Positions 40,422 to 44,510 of a stretch of DNA of 64,000 nt are shown piece after piece (position 1 is the first letter of the stretch; each line of letters begins with the position of its first letter). Location: the NCBI GenBank assembly GCA_947044365.1, contig OX345636.1, forward strand, positions 6,282,001 through 6,346,000. Direction: 5' to 3'. Origin of the DNA: Petrosia ficiformis (lineage: Eukaryota; Porifera; Demospongiae; Haplosclerida; Petrosiidae). The notes beneath the pieces were generated by a model. That model had not been told where the DNA came from. It did no database searches and saw only the letters and a list, made by a program, of their open reading frames with translations. A program made the position numbers and the translations under genes.

Positions 40422-42557
40422 GTTCTGTCATGCTTAGGAATGCAATAATTAAACATACGACTACAGGCACGTTAATCCATAGAGCACGCATACTCTTGAT
40501 GGCGTACTACTCTAAAGTAGAGACGAGTGAGGAACCTACCATTGAGGAACCTACAGCACGCCTTCGACACCTAGATACACCAAGAAAAAGGAGGCAGGTA
40601 GAGAACAGAAACAGCGAGATCTAGATGAGAGTGAACGAGAGGCAAGACCATCCCATGTATGTTAGCATCATTGCAAGGATCACAAGATGACAAATCACTA
40701 AATTCTCTCTTCTTTCCTCCCATTATAAGTGTCAAAAACAAATAATTATACCATTGTGTGACTAAAACCTTACTGGATATTAATTGACTACAGTGTAGTG
40801 CGAGCGAGGCAGTCCTGTGCATACATATTCCTAGTTAATTGTAATTACTAATAAGACCACTATCCTCATACCTGGGGATGATACAATTATGTACATACAC
40901 TACTGTATAGTAAAGCCTGGTTCACAATATGATTCAAGGCCTTGTGTTTCTTTGCGTTGTGTCAGTGTGTTATATTTTGAAGATGATATGTTTCTTTTAA
41001 AACTGTCAGACACAACCTAACGCAAGATAGGATCTGATTCTATTTTGCGTCAGCTGCATTGCGTTTGACCAATCAGTTTTCAGAATTTTAGCACAACACA
41101 ATGGACACAAAGCATATTGTGAACAAGCCTTAAGTGTGATCTTGTAAAAGTGGGCATGGCTAAGAAAATTTACTTAAGTATAATTATATCCTGGTAAAAG
41201 TCATGAGAAATTGGTAATTACAATGTAATGAATGTATATTTGTATACATTACATGTATAATTTAATACCTTCCAAGAAAGTTATGTACCAAAAACAATCT
41301 TCATTATTTTTATGAAAATATGAAGGCAACTTTTTGATAATCAGTGAGGTTAACAACTCTCATGATTTTATTGATCACGTCATGTAGCTACTCAAATATC
41401 AGTTATAAATAATTATGAGCTTAGTTTGAATTATGTGATTAAAAGTAGGAGTGTGCTTAAAAATCAGTAAATACATATATACAATACCTTTCATTTGTGA
41501 TAACTGTTGTTTCAACTGTAAGATCATGTGAGTATTTTGTAAGCTGGTGGTTTGTAGCTGTAGTTGAAATTTCTCATGATCTCTGGTTAGTTTCTCATCT
41601 AACTTCCTCATTTCTGTGCTCTCTTCTTCTGTCTGCTGTTGTAGCCTCTCTGCACTTTCTCGTAGCATTTTAAGCTCCTTCATCATTTCTTCACTGCCTT
41701 CCTTGAACTCATTTAGCATTTCTTTTTGTTTAGCTTCGTACGTCTGCTCAAATGTTTCCAGATATTGTAATACTTCTTCACATTCTACCTCTGTAGCATC
41801 TTCTAGTAACATCACCAGTTCATTTGGGACTGTCAGGACTATTTCCTTCTTTTGTGCTTCAAGCTGCTCTTGTATTAATTCAATTTCCTTCTCTAGTACA
41901 ATGATTTCTTTTGCTGTCGACGTATCCTGTTCTTCCATTCCTGTCTCGTCTCCATGTTTTACTTTGGAGTTATCCATTTCTGGTACATATAGACACTCAT
42001 TAGTAAGGTGTTTCTCTTGATCATCCAGCTCTCCCACCCATTCACACCCTTTCTCAACATTTTTACAACGAATCTGCAACTTGGAAAGTAGACAATGTTG
42101 TTTTCTATCGAAGATATTAGTATACTCCTTTATATTACAAGAAGGACAGGACTGTTTGTTGGCTCTTGTATGTTCTATACACACCTGCAAATATCAAATA
42201 TTAACCCACAATATAACATAATAATATTATGAAGATACTCTAAAAATGTGTTTCATGTAAATAATAATTATATACTGTACAAAAACTTTACATTTTGTGT
42301 ATATAATATTTTGTCATGTGGCATGCCAAATTACTGGTGTGATATAGGAATTGGTCAGATTGCTATAATTCAGAGTACTTCAAAATACTTACCTGACAAA
42401 TACGAGTTCCACAACACAATAATACATGTGGTTCTCTAACTACTAACAGACACACTGGACAATGAGGTGATTCTGGAGGAAGATCAAGAAAGAGATGATC
42501 TTCATATCCACCAGTAGGTAGTGATTCATGAACAGTGATATTAGAAATAGCCATCAT
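7298..42557 (-). CDS. TRAF-like protein: RING, TRAF zinc finger, coiled coil, four MATH domains
   Basis: Six minus-strand exons join without breaking frame: 42557-42393, 42184-41488, 38946-38428, 27162-26647, 16776-16261 and 7818-7298 (2,934 nt, 977 aa). Residues 33-75 are a RING-like Cys cluster and about 80-125 a TRAF-type zinc finger. About 140-285 is a long Glu/Lys/Gln coiled coil, and MATH domains start near 288, 461, 633 and 805. TRAFs are cytosolic adaptors that bind receptor tails through MATH and signal through RING ubiquitin ligase activity. Usual TRAFs have one MATH domain. Four in-frame MATH cassettes could give a multivalent protein or, by skipping, alternative single-MATH isoforms. 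The model rests on splice motifs and phase only; separate genes sharing this locus are possible. Confidence 0.65.
7819..9953. other. Intron between MATH cassettes C and D, cassette-D-proximal part
   Basis: AT-rich intron DNA with frequent ATATAT and ACATGT words. I see no coding sequence or recognisable element. Confidence 0.5.
9954..11458. repeat. Segmental duplication copy 1, first part
   Basis: It runs in near-exact parallel with 24955-26504, with small indels. It continues after the gypsy insertion at 16113-17660, which parallels 26505-28028. The duplicated block includes MATH cassettes C and B respectively. Confidence 0.9.
11459..11791 (+). repeat. 5' LTR of gypsy element
   Basis: 333 bp, TGTAATATATTAG to CGATACTACA. 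It contains TATATATATAG near 11670, a possible TATA box, and AATAAA near 11733. Confidence 0.95.
11831..14263 (+). CDS. Gypsy gag-protease-RT-RNase H polyprotein, ends at an in-frame TGA
   Basis: An 810-aa frame. Capsid-like Gag is followed by two CCHC zinc knuckles (CYRCGRTNHTSSDC and CHKCGKIGHIATVC, residues about 192-226). The retropepsin motif VDTGA is near residue 292, and reverse transcriptase has FIDDILVTG near 573. RNase H starts at LAADASAYGIGAV. These order as gag-PR-RT-RH, the Ty3/gypsy order. The frame ends at TGA (14261-14263) just before the usual QRW motif, and the same frame continues at once into the integrase half, so the stop is internal. The TGA is followed by C, a context known to be leaky, but a simple nonsense change is the more likely reading. 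Confidence 0.95.
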   Translation: MSTSTVGQIQEFQPELECITSYIERLNLFLAANDIADRKRVPVLLSVIGAKIYTLLRNLMAPTLPQDATFDDLVKILKTHFEPQPVIIAERFHFHRRTQAVGETISDYIAQLRKLTLHCKYGDHLDDALRDQFVCGIRNDAIQKRLLSEPDLTLIKAMQIAQGMEAADQTAKALKGTEAVVQKVTSSKPSLCYRCGRTNHTSSDCKFKDAKCHKCGKIGHIATVCRSRPKQYSNFTRHNSGHHRNSQLKAKWINAEKTEDIEEVPLYTIWKRAAHPITVDVSVNNKLLLMEVDTGAAVSIISENTQKRMFPEATLHPTSVLLKTYSGERLAVIGELQTQVHYKDQTKVLNLLVVEGDGPSLLGRDWLKHIQLDWKQITTIVQETHGTLNALLQTHVELFKDELGTANSFQVRLQVKPDAQPKFCKARPVPFAIKSAIEQELDRLESSGILEKISHSDWAAPIVAVPKKDGKFRICGDYKVSVNQVLEVDQYPLPKPEDLFATLAGGKKFSKLDLSQAYQQLPLNEESTSYAVINTHKGLYRYTRLPFGIASAPAVFQKFMDTMLQGIPHVICFIDDILVTGKDDNDHLQNLAKVFQILQQNGLRLKQDKCKFLQYSVEYLGQKIDAEGIHATTEKMDAVMKAPIPRNVSELRSFLGLLNYYGKFLPNLSMILHPLNQLLQTGHHWKWDARCHRAFKIAKDTLHSAQVLVHYNPSLPLKLAADASAYGIGAVISHVLPDGNEKPIAFASRTLSPSEKNYAQLEKEALALIYGVKKFHQYLYGRTFTLITDHKPLMTILSPKKGIPSLAAAR
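14282..15754 (+). CDS. Gypsy integrase half of pol
   Basis: The same reading frame as the upstream pol, open from 14264. It has the end of RNase H (DHANADCLSRLP) and an HHCC zinc region (LHRDHPGMTRMK, SCLPCQ). The DDE integrase core shows VDFAGPF, VSDNGPQF and GAAERFVQ, followed by a basic C-terminal segment. No chromodomain is recognised. The frame ends 25 bp before the 3' LTR. The ATG at 14282 is probably not a real start; the region would be translated as part of the long polyprotein. Confidence 0.92.
   Translation: MSAYTYDIEFKSSQDHANADCLSRLPLEIKDSVDYVAGTHLFNIAQMESLPVTCQQVQTATRNDPLLSKILLFTKQGWPTQVQDEFKPFFSRRQELSVEDECLLWGIRVIIPKKLQQQVLQELHRDHPGMTRMKCLARSFLWWPGLDKDIENLVKSCLPCQSEKPSPAAAPLHLWVWPTKPWQRIHVDFAGPFMGSMYLVVVDAHSKWPEVYEMSSTTVAKTITVLRHIFAAYGLPEQVVSDNGPQFSSKDFADFMKENGVKHIKSAPYHPSSNGAAERFVQTFKSAMKAGSHENRTLSHCLENFLLTYRTSPHATTNQSPCILFLNRSLRTRLDLLRPNIGSQVYQKQSNQVAHHDQHAKERSFSLTQQVMVRNFRPGATWIPGVIIRKLGPITYLVKVQGKLCWKRHIDHIRSCGDNLTPSTVGPPVDGSLDLEDDYSVPVRFNPQEDIPPDNRVTTSQNSSSTTPSPNHRYPHRERHPPNRFMFGTN
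15780..16112 (+). repeat. 3' LTR of gypsy element
   Basis: 333 bp matching the 5' LTR throughout by eye, preceded by purine-rich AAGTGTGGAGGAA and followed by target repeat AATAC. Confidence 0.95.
16113..17660. repeat. Segmental duplication copy 1, second part (contains MATH cassette C)
   Basis: Parallel to 26505-28028 with small indels. It includes the GACAGGGGTAGGGTTTATAT segment near 17558 that recurs elsewhere. Homology stops where the 22-bp minisatellite starts. Confidence 0.9.
16261..16776 (-). CDS. TRAF-like gene, MATH cassette C
   Basis: A 516-nt symmetric phase-1 exon whose splice sites are identical to cassette B. It shares long exact stretches with B (EHKRVGD, LNSEITIQLLNWREDKG, NTEYLHN, LCFRVSKVIIHTG). 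The two blocks at the expected ligand face differ: RVDANGFGADI, and VDYNNAPIAAR to HMELPYNADNN. The gypsy element at 11459-16112 lies 150 bp downstream in the following intron. Read-through would stop at 16190. Confidence 0.85.
17640..18620. repeat. 22-bp minisatellite, about 40 copies
   Basis: The unit is TGTGTCATCTGTTATGTACT plus GG, with occasional insertion of an ACATGTATG variant. Because 22 is not a multiple of 3 and the unit has no stop in any frame, all three plus frames stay open for over 300 codons with a repeating V-C-H-L-L-C-T-G pattern. No coding function is assumed. Confidence 0.95.
18621..20400. other. Intron DNA between cassettes B and C
   Basis: AT-rich with runs of ACATGT (for example 19240-19310). 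Segment 19495-19640 recurs at 28255-28390. No gene is recognised. Confidence 0.5.
20405..20530 (+). mobile_element. tRNA-derived SINE-like element
   Basis: A pol III A box TGGCGTAAAAG (20429-20439) and a B box GGTTCAATCCC (20467-20477), both exact to consensus, lie 38 bp apart. A T/A-rich tail (TTATTTTATTTTATTATTTT) follows. A cloverleaf cannot be completed because the T stem mispairs, so this is a SINE-type head and not a tRNA gene. Confidence 0.5.
20560..20945. repeat. 86-bp minisatellite
   Basis: GTTTAGTATTGAT recurs at 20655, 20741, 20827 and 20913, exactly 86 bp apart. The unit contains TACATGTACATGT and a TTTAATATTATATATAGTAA segment. Confidence 0.9.
20945..21990. repeat. Dispersed intron repeat blocks (three)
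   Basis: Block 20945-21240 recurs at 24150-24440 and in part at 31635-31760. Block 21253-21640 recurs at 33275-33645. Block 21660-21990 recurs at 34685-35010. All are the same orientation. None has a recognisable coding content; they record duplications inside the same long introns. Confidence 0.8.
21969..23030 (-). mobile_element. DIRS/Ngaro-type terminal region with split direct repeats
   Basis: A block of about 370 bp occurs twice in direct orientation: 21969-22340 and 22648-23020. They are near-identical and separated by a unique segment of about 310 bp that contains a G run near 22480-22498. A tyrosine-recombinase remnant lies just upstream on the minus strand (23280-23650). This is the B1-A2-B2 arrangement expected at the 3' end of PAT/Ngaro-type retrotransposons. 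Each copy holds imperfect inverted motifs (GTACCCCTAGC / GCTAGGATGAGGGTAC). Confidence 0.5.
23280..23650 (-). pseudogene. DIRS-type tyrosine recombinase, C-terminal catalytic remnant
   Basis: Minus-strand translation gives FRDGTPLSRTHFVAAVRQVL and, after a one-base frame change, TCHSFRIGAATTAAGVGLS, then IKILGRWKSAAYATYIRTS. This contains the H-x-x-R and the late G-R-W and Tyr of the tyrosine recombinase family used by DIRS elements. A single frameshift near 23536 breaks the frame. The matching N-terminal part of such a recombinase is found 6 kb away at 29621-29863. Confidence 0.75.
23655..23782 (-). mobile_element. Fragment of a tRNA-derived SINE with GAAA tail
   Basis: On the minus strand GGGTTCGAATCCCACC is an exact B box with flanking T stem. 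It is followed by CTGAGGCAAC and a (CTTT)n run near 23690-23715. The A box side is cut off by the repeat that follows. Confidence 0.55.
23785..24190. repeat. 118-122-bp minisatellite
   Basis: GTTTAG recurs at 23883, 24005 and 24123. The unit includes TTGATACAAGTCACATGTAC and GATAAACCAGTACATGTAAG. It is related to the 86-bp array at 20.6 kb. Confidence 0.85.
24470..24840. pseudogene. Rearranged gypsy-type reverse transcriptase relic, copy 1
   Basis: Minus strand at about 24480-24610 reads CYIDDILVSGS and LESLEEVLKRIADEGV, the RT active-site segment. Plus strand at about 24690-24840 reads VEYLGYVIDEKGLHS and then APVP..VQQMRFLLGLVYY, the segment that normally follows it. The two halves are therefore inverted relative to each other. 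Stops are present. A second copy with the same inversion is at 31770-32125. Confidence 0.7.
24841..24950. mobile_element. Truncated copy of the 505-bp hAT-like element
   Basis: CAGGGATGCATTTAG, a G run and CCCTAGACTTTCATGAGTG match the left 110 bp of 32136-32640. The match stops where the segmental duplication 24955-28028 begins. Confidence 0.7.
24955..28028. repeat. Segmental duplication copy 2 (contains MATH cassette B), without gypsy insertion
   Basis: Homologous over its full length to 9954-17660 minus the gypsy element. It gives the empty target site of that element near 26500-26510. Confidence 0.9.
26647..27162 (-). CDS. TRAF-like gene, MATH cassette B
   Basis: A 516-nt symmetric phase-1 exon (acceptor CATAG, donor ACAG/GTAATA) encoding GTDIPTWYIPPETQSPHLLP, EHKRVGDQW, NGYKLQL, GTHLS-like KDTHLSVSV, LMKGEYDE and LLNWREDKGHVETI. 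It is the close paralogue of cassette C; the surrounding introns are almost identical. The exons differ in two blocks: CITANGWGSGK, and from IDHYNLPMEDR to NSSLLHNANSN. It has no in-frame stop, so it must splice onward or use retained intron sequence ending at 26576. Confidence 0.85.
28029..28390. other. Intron DNA between cassettes A and B
   Basis: No gene is seen. Segment 28255-28390 repeats 19495-19640. Confidence 0.5.
28390..29140. repeat. Minisatellite with alternating 82- and 104-110-bp units
   Basis: AACAGGTCCTATTGACTCC starts at 28463, 28545, 28655, 28737, 28841, 28923, 29005 and 29109. Long units carry an extra ACATTGTATATGTACATG segment. The open frames here follow the repeat and are not taken as genes. 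Confidence 0.9.
29141..29620. other. Intron DNA, no gene seen
   Basis: Unique-looking AT-rich sequence with TTATAATAATGTTATATAGT repeated near 29510 and 29583. Confidence 0.4.
29621..30430 (-). pseudogene. DIRS-type retrotransposon remnant: RNase H and recombinase N-terminus
   Basis: Minus strand, reading 5' to 3': RNase H motifs at about 30290-30060 (STIDISVKELVPVVLSAALW, FHSDNMAVVDIL, LHLMR). These are followed by AEHVPGVLNTAADAIS, the usual end of that domain, and a linker with an in-frame stop. The SAM-like N-terminal domain of a tyrosine recombinase follows at 29863-29621 (ITAYRSGQRRYLNFCTQF, LCRFVAYLA, RLYLSAIRFL). Order and content match DIRS elements. Frame changes and the stop show it is dead. 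It may be the 5' half of the element whose 3' end lies at 21969-23650. Confidence 0.75.
30440..31620. repeat. Dispersed intron repeat blocks T and U, copy 1
   Basis: Segment 30440-31210 recurs at 35095-35700 and 31232-31620 recurs at 36135-36530, in the same order and orientation. Block T is rich in GTGCTTNAGC and GCACTT words (AAGTGCTTGAAGC, AAGCACTTTA) that can pair with each other. There is no coding sequence. Confidence 0.8.
31740..32130. pseudogene. Rearranged gypsy-type reverse transcriptase relic, copy 2
   Basis: Nearly identical to 24450-24840, with the same head-to-head inversion of the two RT halves and the same stops. Confidence 0.7.
32136..32640. mobile_element. 505-bp non-autonomous hAT-like element with palindromic core
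   Basis: The ends CAGGGCTGCAT and, inverted, CAGTGCTGCAT are flanked by ACAAT on both sides (32131-32135, 32641-32645). Inside, about 32246-32410 folds on itself: arms start GTCAGCACACAGTTCAGCAT and end in its complement. A 14-base G run follows the left end and C-rich runs lie near the right end. Confidence 0.65.
32694..33266. mobile_element. piggyBac-like non-autonomous element, copy 1
   Basis: 573 bp between two TTAA tetranucleotides (32690-32693, 33267-33270). The right end CTAAGGG/TTAA is intact and the left end (CTCTTACAG) is changed. It shares AGTCCCCAAGCGCTT, TGCAGTGCTCTCCCTC and AGGAACACACTCC with two other copies. The 143-aa open frame inside is not conserved between copies. Confidence 0.65.
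33275..33645. repeat. Dispersed intron repeat block, second copy of 21253-21640
   Basis: AGTAAGTAGAAGTAGACATC to CTATTTGGTTGTATTCAA matches the first copy with small changes. Confidence 0.8.
33791..34051 (+). CDS. Second small unknown frame in the foldback element
   Basis: An 86-aa frame with a helical second half (LLQDLERASHKDVATEAIDG, FSQSQKDFVENI). The ATG falls within the inverted repeat. A different-frame ATG at 33843 mirrors the start of the opposite gene (MASRRI against MASIKK) but stops after 20 codons. A frameshift between the two is possible. No family is recognised. Confidence 0.3.
   Translation: MHSHASRYTIFRHHVIQHGFKKNRFVVIKHRKNLLQDLERASHKDVATEAIDGLLNGVQLQFSQSQKDFVENITSNLTCKQLLEKC
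34057..34341 (-). CDS. Small unknown protein inside the foldback element
   Basis: A 94-aa frame that begins just inside the right inverted repeat: MASIKKTKGVSIPPVV, RESPRLAAQNLLEQ, a basic KKIIL segment and a helical C-terminus (ALLDELQSFIKCSEKYRL). No family is recognised. It converges with the small plus-strand frame at 33791-34051. Both could be shortened remains of genes from a larger parent element. Confidence 0.35.
   Translation of the reverse strand: MASIKKTKGVSIPPVVTPRESPRLAAQNLLEQETTKQVTPVRETRKKIILTRGESKALLDELQSFIKCSEKYRLLEATSITAEIEFNLRKMYLH
34498..35010. repeat. MITE arm and dispersed block S, second copy
   Basis: 34498-34600 is an arm with CCATATATACTCTAATTATTT and TTACATGAAGC, related to sequences near 17560, 27910 and 54470-54620. 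34685-35010 repeats 21660-21990. Confidence 0.7.
35095..36530. repeat. Dispersed intron repeat blocks T and U, copy 2
   Basis: The same blocks and order as 30440-31620. A unique segment (35700-36130) lies between them. The AATAAAGTAAAGGGATTGGA motif near 36460 recurs inverted near 37175. Confidence 0.8.
36531..38275. other. Intergenic-looking intron DNA downstream of cassette A
   Basis: No gene is recognised. Inverted motifs near 36460-36485 and 37165-37190 (AAAGTAAAGGGATTGGAAA) may mark the ends of an old element of about 700 bp. Confidence 0.4.
38428..38946 (-). CDS. TRAF-like gene, MATH cassette A
   Basis: A 519-nt exon with acceptor TTCACAG and donor ACAG/GTACAT, phase 1 at both ends. 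It encodes GPTVPMWYSA, then NFTDYKKLNARYYSAPFYSS, the core YNGYKMQL, GTHVSVYVYLMKG and LLNWREDNGHVKKI, and ends TLCFLIGNVSIPTG. These are the hallmarks of a TRAF-C/MATH domain. Intron retention would add a short tail and stop at 38276. Confidence 0.85.
39190..39607. mobile_element. piggyBac-like non-autonomous element, copy 2 (inverted, shortened)
   Basis: CTAAGGG/TTAA at 39601-39611. The body matches 32694-33266 in reverse (GGAGTGCATTCCTAG, GCTAGGAGGGGATTCAG region). The other end is decayed (ACTTAGAGGGCTACATGG). Confidence 0.55.
39608..40190. other. AT-rich intron DNA, nothing recognised
   Basis: Intron between exon 2 and cassette A of the TRAF-like gene. No repeat or coding signal beyond AT-rich words. 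Confidence 0.4.
40190..40911. repeat. Insertion bounded by about 65-bp direct repeats, with (AT)n
   Basis: TTAATTGTAATTATTAATAA followed by GACCACTAGCCTCATACC and CATACACTACTGTA occurs at 40190-40253 and again at 40842-40911. Between them are an (AT)n run (40360-40417) and a short basic frame (EEPTIEEPTARLRH, PRKRRQVENR) of no known family. Confidence 0.6.
40912..41133. mobile_element. Small MITE of about 220 bp
   Basis: TAAAGCCTGGTTCACAATATG at the left pairs with the inverted right end TAAGGCTTGTTCACAATATG. The internal sequence also has complementary GCGTT/AACGC words. No clear target duplication was identified. Confidence 0.65.
41488..42184 (-). CDS. TRAF-like gene, exon 2 (RING end, zinc finger, coiled coil)
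   Basis: The acceptor TTGCAG is followed by GTGTGTATAGAAC (VCIEH), completing the RING with CPSC. KLQIRCKNVEKGCEWVGEL and HLTNEC follow, the pattern of a TRAF-type zinc finger. From about residue 140 the sequence is a heptad-rich coiled coil (KEIIVLEKEIELIQEQLEAQ and later LRESAERLQQQTEEES), the expected TRAF-N trimerisation region. The donor AAAG/GTATTG after QMK leaves phase 1, matching the phase of every MATH exon downstream. Confidence 0.85.
42393..42557 (-). CDS. TRAF-like gene, exon 1 (start and first half of RING)
   Basis: ATG at 42557 opens MMAISNITVHESLPTGG, followed by CPVCLLVVREPHVLLCCGT and RICQ. The donor CAG/GTAAGT at 42393/42392 is a strong consensus and leaves phase 0. The usual TRAF RING order C-G-H-R-x-C reads C-G-T-R-I-C here, so the zinc-binding His is replaced by Thr. 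Exon 2 continues the RING directly (VCIEHTRANKQSCPSC). Confidence 0.8.
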
Positions 42558-43957
42558 AGGAAGTGTAGTATACTATGACACACCCAAACTACCTAATCTA
42601 GTTATGTATTTCACACTCTACTATTATCTAATCATAAGTGTACACTCAACATCATGAAAAGATAAACATCATCTTTACTATAATTATATCATCATTAGAA
42701 ATATGAAATGTAATATTGAAATTACAATCTGCAATAGATAAATTTCCTATCATTGATTTAGTATTATTGAATAATACATTATACACACTATAACAAGATT
42801 AAAGCCAGTACAGTGAGCATTTAGTATTCATTATAATATTATATTATCTTGAAGTTGATTGTAGTCCATCTCTAGGTCAATATCAGATGCTGTATATATA
42901 ATTATGATAGGGTTATAATAATTATATTTATTATGAAAATCATTTTCTTACTTTCAAATGTGTATTGTTGATGATGAATATCTTGAGAAATAATTATCTT
43001 GCATATCTGAAAATTATAAAACCAATTACTATAAAGTATAATGAGAATTTATTATAGTACATTATAATTATAATGTATTACAATACCATGGTACATGGGC
43101 AATACCATGGGGCTCATAAGAAAGAGTTAATTACTTTACAGTTTACATAAAGGGAATACTTGTCTCCAGTTTCAAGTGTTACAGTAGATAATTCAAGTGT
43201 ACTAAGTGTTTGTTTTCAGTTTGTCTCCTCCCTACATCACTTGTAAAGACTTCCCTTTGTGAACCTTAATTGCATTCCATTGATAAACTTTATAATCACC
43301 ATGGAGATATCTCCCACTACAGATTGATGTGGGAAATTGCTTCAGCCCTCACCACATTTCCCACAGATGGTATAAGTCTATAATCTACCTCTAGTGTGAG
43401 ATATCCTATACTTATTTATTATAGTATATGTAATATTATCATACCTTGAATATAATCACATGTTTCCTAATGGAACTTGTCATTTTATTGATACTCCAAT
43501 CAATATATCCCATAATTGTAATGAGTGGTAATATTATTTGTATAATAATTATAATGATATCACACTTATTAATATGTCAGGATAAACCTGAATATCAGGA
43601 GTATCAGGTGATCAATACTCAATGTCTTTTGAATACCTAGCTTATCACACTATAGACTGTATGATATTACATACAAAACAGTTTGGTCAGTGAGTTTGAT
43701 ATCTCAGTTACAATTTATAATATATCATATATAATATAATTCAAGTGATAGTATATTATATTACTATACTATCAGTACATATAGTAATACACATAATATA
43801 TCATTTATAATATAATTCAAGTTATATTACTATAGTATATAAACCTAATAGTAACTGATAGTATAAGATGACTGGTATAATATTTCACACCTCTGAATAC
43901 CATAGTAAATTAGTAATATCAGTTTACACTTGTCAGTATTTCGTTTACTATTAATTA
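42558..43957. other. Upstream region of the TRAF-like gene
   Basis: No gene is recognised. It presumably holds the TRAF-like promoter, but no convincing promoter motif could be fixed in this AT-rich DNA. Confidence 0.4.
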
Positions 43958-43961
43958 TTAA

Positions 43962-44510
43962 CCCTTAGAGGGCTGAGCTTGCTGGTGCTTCTACAGCAGA
44001 TATCTTGGCCACTGTTCACTTTCTGTACCCCAAACTTGGCTCTTTTTTTCGACATGGAGTACTAGTTGTAGCAACTTGATTACTAGGACTCAAAAGTCCC
44101 CAAGCGCTTCGTAGGACTAATTTAAATGCAGTGTTCTCCCTCTTTTGACTGTAACTGGGGCATACAAAACAAAACTGCTACATGTTAGCACCAGTCACAC
44201 CGTGTTACCAGGTGTTAAACCAAGAGAAATGACTTAGCTACTCACCAAATAGCACGGATGGGTTTATTGTGAGTGTGTGTGTGGGTGGGTTGGCAAGGAG
44301 GCATACCCCACCTTCAAAACTCATTATTGGGTTGCAGGAGCAAAGGGCAACTGCAAAACCATCAACATTATTAGCCATTTTCAGGAGCTTATCCCTAACA
44401 CCAATTACAAACTTCTGGAGTGCTTCGTAATGCTAGGAACACACTCCCAACTACATAGGGGTCATATCCCACATATATGGCCATCAGCCATATGTAAGAA
44501 CACAAAGTAG
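43962..44510. mobile_element. piggyBac-like non-autonomous element, copy 3
   Basis: TTAA/CCCTTAGAGGG at 43958-43972. The body shares CAAGCGCTTCGTAGGA, TGCAGTGTTCTCCCTC and GCTAGGAACACACTCC with copies 1 and 2. The right end is decayed. Confidence 0.65.

Noticed and set aside
41616..42020. 134-aa Ser-rich plus-strand frame
   Set aside because: Antisense shadow of the coiled coil in exon 2 of the TRAF-like gene.
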